Assembly: GCF_002743055.1 (NCBI RefSeq)
Contig: NZ_PDYM01000027.1
Coordinates: 1 to 43,710 of the forward strand
DNA: 43,710 nucleotides
Direction: 5' to 3'
Source: Sporosarcina sp. P13
GTDB lineage: Bacteria; Bacillota; Bacilli; Bacillales_A; Planococcaceae
Below are positions 34,000 to 43,710 of this stretch, in pieces; the first letter of the stretch is position 1, and each line of letters starts with the position of its first letter. The notes under the pieces were generated by a model. It was not told the DNA's origin. It worked only from the letters and a program-made list of their open reading frames with translations, and did no database searches. A program made the translations under genes and the position numbers.

Positions 34000-35349
34000 T
34001 TGGAAAACCTATCGAGTTTATGGGAACAGGTATTAAAAAATATTGAAACGCGCGTTTCGAAACCAAGTTTTGAAACTTGGCTAAAATCGACCAAGTTGCT
34101 GACGTATGAATCGGAAAATGCAACGATTGCAGTTCCCAATTCATTTGCTAAAGATTGGTTGGAAACGCATTACGTTCATTTAATTACGGGTATTTTATCG
34201 GAGTTAACTGGAGAAGACCGGATCGTAGAGTTTGTTGTTCCACAAGATATGGCTGAACAAGATATTAAGTTACCTAAAACACAGCCAAAAGCAGTAGAGA
34301 AGGTTCCTATGGCAAACTCTGCTGGTATGCTGAATCCTAAATATACGTTTGATACATTTGTTATTGGCTCGGGTAACCGTTTTGCGCACGCCGCTTCACT
34401 TGCCGTCGCAGAGGCGCCTGCTAAAGCGTATAATCCTCTCTTCATTTATGGTGGAGTAGGACTAGGGAAAACACACTTAATGCACGCAATTGGCCATTAT
34501 GTATTGGAGCAAAATCCCTCATTGAAAGTCGTTTATTTGTCATCTGAAAAGTTCACCAATGAATTCATTAACTCAATCCGCGACAATAAAGCCGGTGATT
34601 TTAGAGATCAGTACCGTAATGTAGATGTACTATTAATTGATGATATTCAGTTCTTGGCAGGAAAAGAACAAACACAAGAAGAATTTTTCCATACATTCAA
34701 TACGTTGCACGAAGAATCTAAGCAAATCATCATTTCAAGTGACCGTCCGCCAAAAGAAATTCCTACACTGGAGGATCGGCTGCGTTCACGCTTTGAGTGG
34801 GGATTAATCACTGACATTGCACCGCCGGACTTAGAGACACGGATTGCAATTTTACGTAAAAAAGCCAAAGCAGATGGGCTTATTGATATCTCTAATGATG
34901 TAATGTTATACATCGCCAATCAAATTGACTCGAATATACGCGAGCTTGAAGGGGCCTTGATCCGCGTGGTTGCATACTCTTCACTCGTAAATGCGGATAT
35001 TACGACGGATCTAGCAGCGGAAGCATTAAAAGACATTATTCCGAATTCTCGTCCACGAATCATTACCATATTGGATATCCAGAAATCCGTTGGGGAACAC
35101 TACAATATACGGTTAGAAGACTTTGTTGCGAAGAAACGAACGCGAGCTATTGCATTCCCACGTCAAATTGCGATGTATTTATCGAGAGAATTGACGGATT
35201 CATCATTACCCAAAATTGGTTCCGAATTTGGTGGGCGTGATCATTCCACTGTAATTCATGCGCACGAGAAGATTTCAAAACAGCTAGATATAGATAAATC
35301 TTTGCAACAAGATATTCAAGATATTAAAAAGACATTAGGCCGTGCGTAA
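34000..35349 (+). CDS. dnaA: chromosomal replication initiator DnaA
   Basis: 449 aa. Domain I (~1-80, [22 protein letters not shown]), a short linker, an AAA+ domain with Walker [15 protein letters not shown] (~150-165) and Walker [11 protein letters not shown], and domain IV with the DNA-binding signature [15 protein letters not shown] (~410-425) are complete. DnaA binds the boxes on both sides of its gene and opens the duplex. The start is TTG, preceded by an excellent AAAGGAGG at 7 nt. Confidence 0.99.
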   Translation: MENLSSLWEQVLKNIETRVSKPSFETWLKSTKLLTYESENATIAVPNSFAKDWLETHYVHLITGILSELTGEDRIVEFVVPQDMAEQDIKLPKTQPKAVEKVPMANSAGMLNPKYTFDTFVIGSGNRFAHAASLAVAEAPAKAYNPLFIYGGVGLGKTHLMHAIGHYVLEQNPSLKVVYLSSEKFTNEFINSIRDNKAGDFRDQYRNVDVLLIDDIQFLAGKEQTQEEFFHTFNTLHEESKQIIISSDRPPKEIPTLEDRLRSRFEWGLITDIAPPDLETRIAILRKKAKADGLIDISNDVMLYIANQIDSNIRELEGALIRVVAYSSLVNADITTDLAAEALKDIIPNSRPRIITILDIQKSVGEHYNIRLEDFVAKKRTRAIAFPRQIAMYLSRELTDSSLPKIGSEFGGRDHSTVIHAHEKISKQLDIDKSLQQDIQDIKKTLGRA

Positions 35350-35354
35350 GAAAC

Positions 35355-35480
35355 TGTGGATAACTGTGGACAAGCTGTGCAGGGTAGTCCACCTTTTATA
35401 CACATGTGGGAAACTTAGAAACTTATACGTTTGTGGCGGTTTTCCACATATCCACAGGCCCTACTACTATTACTACTATA
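35355..35480 (+). other. oriC, dnaA-dnaN DnaA boxes and DnaA-trio unwinding element
   Basis: DnaA boxes lie at 35355-35363 (-, exact), 35365-35373 (-, one mismatch), 35396-35404 (+, exact) and 35448-35456 (+, one mismatch). The last is followed at once by GGCC and then by the triplet run TACTACTATTACTACTAT at 35462-35479, merging into an A/T-only stretch up to ~35505. This box, GC step, trio and AT-rich order is the basal unwinding system described for B. subtilis, where DnaA assembles on single strands along the trios. Initial melting is therefore predicted at ~35460-35505. Confidence 0.88.
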
Positions 35481-35520
35481 TTTAATTACTTAATTATTAT
35501 TATATAAGCGAGGTACCGAG

Positions 35521-36657
35521 ATGCAGTTTGAGATTATGCGAGACAGATTGTTGGATGGATTAAGCGATGTCATCAAAGCAATCAGTTCAAAAGTAACAAC
35601 ACCGATTTTGACAGGTATAAAGTTAAATGCCACGGAAAAAGGATTGACAATGACCGGAAGTGATTCAGATATAACAATCTCCACATTTATTCCTTTAGAA
35701 GAAGATGGTACACAAATTATTAAAATGATTCAGCCAGGTACACTAGTACTTCAGGCAAAAGTATTCAATGAAATTATTCGTAAACTGCCAACCAATGAAG
35801 TAATGATTGAATTACGTGATGGGATGAAGACGCATATTCGTTCTGGACAGTCTGAATTCCATATTATTGCCCAAAGTGCAGACGAATATCCTATTTTACC
35901 GGATATTCAAGATGCCGAACGGTTTGAACTACCGGCGGACTTGATGAAGTCTATTATTCGAGAAACAGTCTTTGCCGTATCTCAACAAGAAACACGTCCA
36001 GTATTGACGGGTGTCCAGTGGATGATGAAAGAAGATGAGCTGTATTGTATAGCGACAGATAGCCACCGCTTAGCTCGTAGAATTATTACACCTGAGGTTC
36101 AAGCAAGTACGCCATTTAATGCGGTAATTCCAGGTAAAAGTCTTCAAGAATTAAGTAAGATCTTGCCGGATCATTCCACCGCAGTAGAAATCTTCATTGC
36201 TAACCAGCAAGTGTTATTTAAACTGCATAACGTATTGTTCTATTCAAGATTGCTTGAAGGAAACTACCCAGATACATCTCGTCTTATACCAAGTGAATAT
36301 AAAACGTCTATTACGATTAATGGACGGAATTTACTCCAAGCGATTGACCGGGCATCATTACTTGCACGTGAAGACCGTAATAATATTGTCCATTTTTCTA
36401 CTGACGGTAGTCCACATGTGCAAATCTCTTCGAATTCACCAGATGTGGGTAATGTAGAAGAATTGGTGGAAGCTGTACACATTGAAGGGGAACCATTAAA
36501 AATTTCTTTTAGTGCAAAGTATATGATGGACGCACTTAAAGCTATTGATAGTCAAGACTTGAAAATTCATTTCACGGGTAGTATGCGCCCATTCATCTTA
36601 AAATCGGTCGACAGTGAAGAAATATTGCAATTAATTTTGCCGGTTCGAACATTTTAA
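35521..36657 (+). CDS. dnaN: DNA polymerase III beta sliding clamp
   Basis: 378 aa, standard length, with three repeated clamp domains (~1-125, 126-250, 251-378). The C-terminus LQLILPVRTF is the family's usual ending. It forms the ring that tethers polymerase and recruits mismatch-repair and regulatory proteins. The start is ATG with GAGG upstream, after the origin's AT-rich stretch. It is followed by a terminator, so dnaA-dnaN form one unit. Confidence 0.99.
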   Translation: MQFEIMRDRLLDGLSDVIKAISSKVTTPILTGIKLNATEKGLTMTGSDSDITISTFIPLEEDGTQIIKMIQPGTLVLQAKVFNEIIRKLPTNEVMIELRDGMKTHIRSGQSEFHIIAQSADEYPILPDIQDAERFELPADLMKSIIRETVFAVSQQETRPVLTGVQWMMKEDELYCIATDSHRLARRIITPEVQASTPFNAVIPGKSLQELSKILPDHSTAVEIFIANQQVLFKLHNVLFYSRLLEGNYPDTSRLIPSEYKTSITINGRNLLQAIDRASLLAREDRNNIVHFSTDGSPHVQISSNSPDVGNVEELVEAVHIEGEPLKISFSAKYMMDALKAIDSQDLKIHFTGSMRPFILKSVDSEEILQLILPVRTF

Positions 36658-36683
36658 TTTGTGAATAAAGAAAATAACTAGAG

Positions 36684-36716
36684 AAAGGATAGTCATACGT
36701 TGGCTATCCTTTTTAC
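36684..36716 (+). terminator. dnaN terminator
   Basis: AAAGGATAG and CTATCCTTT form a 9-bp stem with an 11-nt loop followed by a T run, 27 nt after the dnaN stop. Confidence 0.85.
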
Positions 36717-36776
36717 TTATTGTGAAAAGTTAGGTAAACTAGAGGGACAGACTAAATTGTGAGGGATTGAGAAATC

Positions 36777-37016
36777 ATGGAAAACGTACAGTTTAATACA
36801 GAATATATTACATTAGGCCAGTTATTAAAGATGACAAATATTATTAGTTCAGGCGGTATGGCAAAATGGTATTTAGGAGAAAACGTAGTGTATGTAAATG
36901 GTGAACCAGAACAACGTCGTGGTAAAAAATTATATGACGGTGATGTCGTGAATATCCCGGGTGCAGGAAAGTTTAAACTGTCAGTGGATGAATCTGGACA
37001 GTCGGATGTATATTGA
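36777..37016 (+). CDS. rlbA: S4-domain RNA-binding protein RlbA (YaaA)
   Basis: 79 aa, essentially one S4 RNA-binding domain ([44 protein letters not shown]). The family member YaaA/RlbA lies between dnaN and recF in most Firmicutes and has been linked to ribosome assembly. The start is ATG with a modest GAGGG/GAG site upstream. Its last 11 nt overlap recF, so the two are coupled. Confidence 0.95.
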   Translation: MENVQFNTEYITLGQLLKMTNIISSGGMAKWYLGENVVYVNGEPEQRRGKKLYDGDVVNIPGAGKFKLSVDESGQSDVY

Positions 37017-38124
37017 TCGGCTACAGTTAACAAATTATCGAAACTATGACTCCCTAGAATTACAGTTCTCTCCAACAATGAATGTATTAATCGGTGAAAA
37101 TGCCCAAGGAAAAACCAATGTCATGGAGGCGATCTATGTATTAGCGATGGCAAAATCCCATCGCACATCAAATGATCGTGAACTCATACGTTGGGAACAA
37201 GAGTGTGGTAAAATAGAAGGGCACGTAGAACGTAAATTTGGACATATGCCATTAGAGTTAACGATTTCTAAAAAAGGCAAGAAAGCAAAAGTTAATCACT
37301 TGGAACAAAATCGTTTGAGTATGTACGTGGGACAAATGAATGTCGTGATGTTCGCACCTGAAGACTTACATATTGTCAAAGGTAGCCCACAACTACGCAG
37401 ACGTTTTTTAGATATGGAAATAGGACAAATTTCAAGAGTCTATTTGCATGACTTAGTTAACTTTCAAAAAGTGTTGAAACAACGAAATGCTTTGCTAAAA
37501 GCGAATCGAGGCAAGTTGGACCTGCAGGATGTAATGTTCGACATTTATACAGAACAGTATATTCAAGTAGCGGTACAAATTATTCGTAAGCGTTTCTACT
37601 TCATGGAATTGCTGCAGAAATGGGCAAATCCAATTCATCAGGGTATATCACGTGGCCTAGAAACACTTGAAGTTTCATATGGAACTTTAAAAGATCTGCA
37701 TTCTGGGCAGACTGTAGAAGAAATGGAAACTATTTTTGCGAATCAGTTGAAAAGTGTTCGAAGGCGCGAGTTAGAACGAGGACTGACATTGGTAGGTCCA
37801 CATCGTGATGATTTGCAGTTTTTTGTTAATGGGTATGACATCCAAACATATGGATCACAAGGTCAGCAACGAACGACGGCACTTTCTTTAAAACTGGCGG
37901 AAATTGAGCTAGTGAAGCAGGAAGTAGGGGAAACACCTATTTTATTGTTGGACGATGTGTTATCAGAGTTAGATGATTATCGTCAATCACACTTACTGAG
38001 TTCGATGCAAGGACAGGTTCAAACGTTTGTCACAACGACAAATATTACGGGAATCGATCATGATACGATCCAGCAAGCAGCTATTTTTGAGGTGCATGCT
38101 GGTTCTGTGAAAGGTAGAAAGTAG
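37006..38124 (+). CDS. recF: DNA replication/repair protein RecF
   Basis: 372 aa, SMC-like ATPase. Walker [15 protein letters not shown] (~31-44), signature [21 protein letters not shown] (~284-304) and Walker [13 protein letters not shown] (~318-329) are present. It promotes RecA loading at gapped DNA with RecO and RecR. The start was set to ATG 37006, giving [15 protein letters not shown] as in relatives. The frame open further upstream runs inside rlbA. remB, which follows recF in B. subtilis, is missing: gyrB starts 35 nt later. Confidence 0.97.
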   Translation: MYIDRLQLTNYRNYDSLELQFSPTMNVLIGENAQGKTNVMEAIYVLAMAKSHRTSNDRELIRWEQECGKIEGHVERKFGHMPLELTISKKGKKAKVNHLEQNRLSMYVGQMNVVMFAPEDLHIVKGSPQLRRRFLDMEIGQISRVYLHDLVNFQKVLKQRNALLKANRGKLDLQDVMFDIYTEQYIQVAVQIIRKRFYFMELLQKWANPIHQGISRGLETLEVSYGTLKDLHSGQTVEEMETIFANQLKSVRRRELERGLTLVGPHRDDLQFFVNGYDIQTYGSQGQQRTTALSLKLAEIELVKQEVGETPILLLDDVLSELDDYRQSHLLSSMQGQVQTFVTTTNITGIDHDTIQQAAIFEVHAGSVKGRK

Positions 38125-38135
38125 CGGTTTGCTAG

Positions 38136-40088
<1,953 letters not shown>

Positions 40089-40160
40089 TCAGTCGTCAAC
40101 CGCTAGTGGGTTGGCAGTAGTTGAATTTATAGACGTAAGTGGTGAAAGGAGCTTGACAAC

Positions 40161-42665
40161 ATGGCAGATTTGCCAAGAGGCGGAGTGCAAGAAATAAATA
40201 TTAATACAGAGATGAAAACATCCTTTCTGAACTATGCGATGAGCGTTATTGTTTCTCGTGCGCTACCGGATGTTCGAGATGGTTTGAAGCCAGTACATCG
40301 ACGTATTTTATATGCAATGCATGATTTGGGGATTACAGCAGATAAACCACATAAAAAGTCGGCACGTATCGTTGGGGACGTTATTGGTAAGTACCACCCA
40401 CACGGTGACAGTGCAGTTTATGACACGATGGTCCGTATGGCGCAAGACTTCAGTTATCGCTATATGCTTGTTGATGGTCACGGGAACTTTGGTTCTGTGG
40501 ACGGTGATGGTGCTGCAGCGATGCGTTATACAGAATCACGTATGTCTCGTATTGCGATGGAATTATTACGTGATATCAATAAGAACACGATAGATTTCCA
40601 AGCAAACTATGATGAACAGGAGAAAGAGCCAGCGGTTTTGCCAGGACGTTATCCTAACCTACTAGTTAACGGGACATCGGGAATTGCGGTGGGAATGGCA
40701 ACAAATATACCTCCTCACCATCTAGGTGAAACTATTGACGCAGTACTTGCATTGGCAGAAAACAGTGCAATTACAACAGAAGAGTTGATGGAAATTATAC
40801 CAGGGCCAGACTTTCCAACAGGCGGTATGATTCTTGGACGTAGCGGAATCAGACGCGCCTACGAGACTGGTCGTGGTTCACTTATTATCCGTGGTAAAGC
40901 AGAAATAGAGACTGCTTCAAATGGCCGTGAAACCATTATTGTGACGGAAATTCCATTCCAAGTGAATAAAGCTAAATTAATTGAAAAAATTGCGGAACTC
41001 GTGCGCGATAAGAAAATTGACGGCATTACGCACTTGGCGGATGAATCAGACCGTACAGGTATGCGGATTGTCATTGAAGTACGACGTGATGCAAATGCCA
41101 ATGTATTGTTGAATAATCTATATAAGCAAACTGCCTTGCAGACTAGTTTCGGAATTAATATGCTGGCACTAGTAGACAAGCAACCAAAAGTTTTGTCACT
41201 GAAAGAAATCTTATTCCACTACTTGGAGCACCAAAAAGTAGTGATTCGTCGTCGTACACAGTTCGAGCTCAACAAAGCCGAAGACCGTGCACATATCTTG
41301 GAAGGATTACGTATAGCACTTGATCATATTGACCGGATCATTGCATTAATCCGTGCGTCTAAAACAACAGCTGAAGCGAAAGCAAACTTGATGGAAACAT
41401 TCGAGTTGTCTGATCGTCAGTCGCAGGCCATTTTGGATATGCGTTTGCAACGTCTAACTGGTTTGGAACGAGACAAGATCGAATCAGAATACCAAGAACT
41501 TCTAACACTTATTTCAGAATTACGTGCTATTTTAGCAGATGAACTAAAAGTGATTGAAATTATTACGGAAGAATTAACTGAAATCAAAGAACGTTTTGCA
41601 GATGAACGCCGGACAGAAATTATGCTTGGCGGTGCTGAAATGCTAGAAGATGAAGACTTGATTCCAGTAGAGAACTCCATCGTTACGTTAACTCACCAAG
41701 GCTATATTAAGCGCCTACCTGCGAATACTTACCGTAGTCAAAAACGTGGCGGTCGTGGTATTCAGGGAATGGGTACAAACGAAGATGACTTTGTTGAACA
41801 CTTATTAAATACATCTACACATGATACGATCTTGCTATTTACTAGCCGTGGCCGAGTATTCCGTAAGAAAGGTTATGAAGTTCCTGAATATAGCCGAACA
41901 GCAAAGGGATTACCGATCATCAACCTTATTGACTTTGAAAAAGGTGAAAAAGTAACTGCAATGATCCCAATTAGTGAATTTAGCGAAGATCATTACTTAT
42001 TCTTTGCAACAAAACATGGCGTCATCAAACGTACATCGATTATGGATTATGCAAATATCCGAGCAAATGGACTCATTGCTTTAGGTTTGCGTGAAGATGA
42101 TGAGCTAATTTCCGTGAAGATGACAGATGGTACGACAGATATTGCGATCTGTTCAAAACAAGGAATGCTTATTCGTTTCGATGAAGAGAGTATTCGCCCG
42201 CTTGGTAGAACAGCAGCTGGTGTACGCGGAATTCGCTTGCGTGAAGCGGATGAAGTAGTTGGCATGGATATAGTTGCTCCAAACGACGACATTCTGGTAG
42301 TCACTGAGAAAGGGTATGGAAAACGTACGCCTGAAATTGAATACCGTTCGCAGTCACGTGGTGGTTATGGTCTGAAAACTATGCATATGACCGAGCGAAA
42401 TGGAGAAATTGTTGCGATGAAGGCAGTTAATGGTGAAGAAGACCTAATGCTCATTACCATTCATGGCATCCTGATCCGTATGTCAATTGGTGATATTTCA
42501 ATATTTGGTCGTTCGACTCAAGGTGTACGATTAATTCGCTTATCAGATGACGAGCTTGTAGCAACAGTCGCAAAGGTTGAGAAAGACGAAGATCATGGAG
42601 AAGATATAGAAGAATCCGAGGTAATTGTTGAAGAAGTCTCAGATGAACTAGATGATAAAGAGTGA
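40161..42665 (+). CDS. gyrA: DNA gyrase subunit A
   Basis: 834 aa. The N-terminal winged-helix/tower domain carries the catalytic Tyr123 ([12 protein letters not shown]). The quinolone region [17 protein letters not shown] has Ser84 and Asp88, the susceptible-type residues. The C-terminal beta-pinwheel (~500-805) contains the GyrA box [10 protein letters not shown] (~545) and related blade repeats. An acidic tail ([22 protein letters not shown]) ends the protein. The start is ATG with AAAGGAG upstream. It lies 72 nt after gyrB and has its own terminator. Confidence 0.99.
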   Translation: MADLPRGGVQEININTEMKTSFLNYAMSVIVSRALPDVRDGLKPVHRRILYAMHDLGITADKPHKKSARIVGDVIGKYHPHGDSAVYDTMVRMAQDFSYRYMLVDGHGNFGSVDGDGAAAMRYTESRMSRIAMELLRDINKNTIDFQANYDEQEKEPAVLPGRYPNLLVNGTSGIAVGMATNIPPHHLGETIDAVLALAENSAITTEELMEIIPGPDFPTGGMILGRSGIRRAYETGRGSLIIRGKAEIETASNGRETIIVTEIPFQVNKAKLIEKIAELVRDKKIDGITHLADESDRTGMRIVIEVRRDANANVLLNNLYKQTALQTSFGINMLALVDKQPKVLSLKEILFHYLEHQKVVIRRRTQFELNKAEDRAHILEGLRIALDHIDRIIALIRASKTTAEAKANLMETFELSDRQSQAILDMRLQRLTGLERDKIESEYQELLTLISELRAILADELKVIEIITEELTEIKERFADERRTEIMLGGAEMLEDEDLIPVENSIVTLTHQGYIKRLPANTYRSQKRGGRGIQGMGTNEDDFVEHLLNTSTHDTILLFTSRGRVFRKKGYEVPEYSRTAKGLPIINLIDFEKGEKVTAMIPISEFSEDHYLFFATKHGVIKRTSIMDYANIRANGLIALGLREDDELISVKMTDGTTDIAICSKQGMLIRFDEESIRPLGRTAAGVRGIRLREADEVVGMDIVAPNDDILVVTEKGYGKRTPEIEYRSQSRGGYGLKTMHMTERNGEIVAMKAVNGEEDLMLITIHGILIRMSIGDISIFGRSTQGVRLIRLSDDELVATVAKVEKDEDHGEDIEESEVIVEEVSDELDDKE

Positions 42666-42668
42666 ATA

Positions 42669-42714
42669 AAAGTTATTGAGGGGGCATAAAGTGCCGCTTC
42701 AATAACTTTTTTTA
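42669..42714 (+). terminator. gyrA terminator
   Basis: AAAGTTATTGA pairs with TCAATAACTTT (11 bp), with a further GC pair in the loop, followed by a seven-T run, directly after the gyrA stop. Confidence 0.93.
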
Positions 42715-42839
42715 TTTATCGGTTCTATAATATATATATGATAATTTGCTCAGGTATCTATCCACAATAAAAATTATACGGTAATAGATGGAGAAGAAAG
42801 CAAATTGGATGATAGTGGTGAATAATTACAGAGAGGTAA

Positions 42840-43240
42840 GTGAATTATATCAAGGTAACTGGGAGTCTGAATAATTTATCCGAAATCCAGAATTACGAAG
42901 CACATCATTTGATTAGCGTAGGGATTTTAGCTGGATTAATCAGTGAACAGATGGGGTATCCAAGATGGTAGGTATTACAAATAGGTATTGCACGTGTATT
43001 AGCTGACAGCAAAATGGAAAAGTAGAACAGATAATTTTGATAAAGCAGCATTCTCGACTAGTGAAAAACTAAGTAAAGCGAAAAGCACGTCATTCTTAGT
43101 TTCCAAATGATTCAAGCCTCTCCACTTGTACGTCAAGAAATGAAAGTAGCTATTTTCAACATCATGAGTGATTTGATGGTAATGGGGAACGTATTGTTTT
43201 ATTAGCTAACAGAAAAGTCACGAAAGTAAAGTTCATTTAA
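42840..43240 (+). pseudogene. degraded HD-GYP-type gene
   Basis: From a GTG at 42840 one frame reads NLSEIQNYEAHHLISVGILAG and then LISEQMGYPRW before a stop; past it, in the same frame, VLQIGIARVLADSKMEK. After frame changes come AAFSTSEKLSKAK, MIQASPLVRQEMKVAI and, with a stop inside, FQHHE/FDGNG. This is the order of an HD-GYP domain: helix with His, the place of the HD pair (here reading LAD), and the HHE...DGxGYP region. Several stops and shifts, loss of the HD motif and loss of GYP show the gene is dead. Related Bacillales carry an intact HD-GYP gene near gyrA and the first rRNA operon (from memory). Confidence 0.7.
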
Positions 43241-43251
43241 CTCATTTAAGT

Positions 43252-43280
43252 ATTCATCTCCTGTTTATGCGGAGATGAAT
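43252..43280. terminator. hairpin after the HD-GYP relic
   Basis: ATTCATCTCC and GGAGATGAAT form a 10-bp perfect stem with a 9-nt loop, 12 nt after the last relic codon. No T run follows on the plus strand, so it may be the decayed terminator of the lost gene. Confidence 0.45.
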
Positions 43281-43434
43281 GCAAGAACTTAGTGTAGTAT
43301 TATTGTAAACAATAATGTATTAGTTTAGACCGTTGCTAAATGTTCCTTCTATATATTGCTCAATAAGTAGAGCATCCAATATTTCGCGTCTTAGGTTGAA
43401 AAACAAGAAATTTTTAAAAAGATATTAGAAATGC

Positions 43435-43463
43435 TTGCAATTTAAATAGATGGGTGGTATATT
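43435..43463 (+). promoter_or_regulatory. rRNA operon promoter P1
   Basis: -35 TTGCAA (43435-43440), a 17-bp spacer and -10 TATATT (43458-43463). It lies 95 nt upstream of the stronger P2, the usual tandem layout of Bacillales rrn operons near the origin. Confidence 0.6.
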
Positions 43464-43529
43464 AATAAGCGTCGCATTAAGCAGTTGCGAAAACATCATT
43501 CTTACTAAGAAAATCTTTTAAGAAAAGTG

Positions 43530-43558
43530 TTGACAACAAGATGGCGATTTGGTATTAT
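43530..43558 (+). promoter_or_regulatory. rRNA operon promoter P2
   Basis: A perfect -35 TTGACA (43530-43535), a 17-bp spacer and -10 TATTAT (43553-43558). The predicted start near 43565 begins the 16S leader. Confidence 0.85.
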
Positions 43559-43564
43559 TAAAAA

Positions 43565-43710
43565 GTTGCCTCTTACGAAAGAGCGACTACATGAACCTTG
43601 AAAACTGAACAGCAAAACGTTAACGAAATAAACGTTTGTGCATCGACTCTGTCGGTGACATAAACAAAATGAGTATCTTAATTGATGCCAGCAAATGAAA
43701 CTCGAGCTAA
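43565..43710 (+). ncRNA. 5' leader of an rRNA operon (16S gene beyond the window)
   Basis: The segment CCTTGAAAACTGAAC (43598-43612) is the sequence common in Bacillales pre-rRNA leaders and spacers, near the boxA/processing region. No 16S sequence itself is reached before 43710. An rRNA operon directly after gyrA matches rrnO of B. subtilis. Confidence 0.75.

Noticed and set aside
36362..36380. TTGCACGTGAAGA in dnaN as a degenerate parS.
   Set aside because: Too many mismatches to the parS consensus.
43310..43336. ATTATTG/CAATAAT inverted repeat upstream of the rRNA promoters as an operator.
   Set aside because: Short and AT-only in an AT-rich gap; could be chance.

Overview
This window is the chromosomal replication-origin region of an endospore-forming, low-to-moderate GC member of the Bacillales. 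The gene order and protein sequences fit the Planococcaceae, with Sporosarcina as the most likely genus (inference; no search was run). The origin lies around dnaA. Genes left of it run mostly leftward: rpmH-rnpA-yidC-khpB-mnmE-mnmG-rsmG-noc-parA-parB, then a DUF554 membrane protein, mscS-yyzM-ychF, rpsF-ssbA-rpsR, yybS-gdpP-rplI-dnaB, walR-walK-walH-walI-walJ-htrC and rlmH. Genes right of it run rightward: dnaA-dnaN-rlbA-recF-gyrB-gyrA. They are followed by a gene relic and tandem rRNA promoters whose 16S gene lies beyond the window. purA (expected near dnaB/walR) and remB (expected between recF and gyrB) are absent compared with Bacillus subtilis.

Origin: about eight DnaA-box matches fill the rpmH-dnaA gap. 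A second cluster in the dnaA-dnaN gap ends in a DnaA box, a short GC-rich step and a run of TAC/TAT triplets, the layout of the B. subtilis unwinding element. Two identical 16-bp parS-type palindromes in opposite orientation lie in parB and just upstream of noc. A further dense DnaA-box cluster sits about 28 kb away, between rlmH and htrC.

Accessory left end (1-5.5 kb): a long hairpin, an unrecognised gene, a NaChBac-type voltage-gated sodium channel, a decayed membrane GGDEF gene, and the most interesting locus. That locus is a six-TM HD-GYP protein whose last codons overlap a 22-residue basic peptide gene containing CWWC, then a strong hairpin, then a membrane M50-type metalloprotease with a PqqD-like N-terminal domain. 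I read it as a candidate modified-peptide or pheromone cassette tied to c-di-GMP turnover. The layout is visible in the sequence; the function is inference. A second c-di-GMP-type relic (HD-GYP) lies after gyrA.

Many starts were reset from the longest possible frame using ribosome binding sites and family N-termini. TTG and GTG starts are common here (dnaA, dnaB, gdpP, walI, noc, mnmE, yidC, rlmH).
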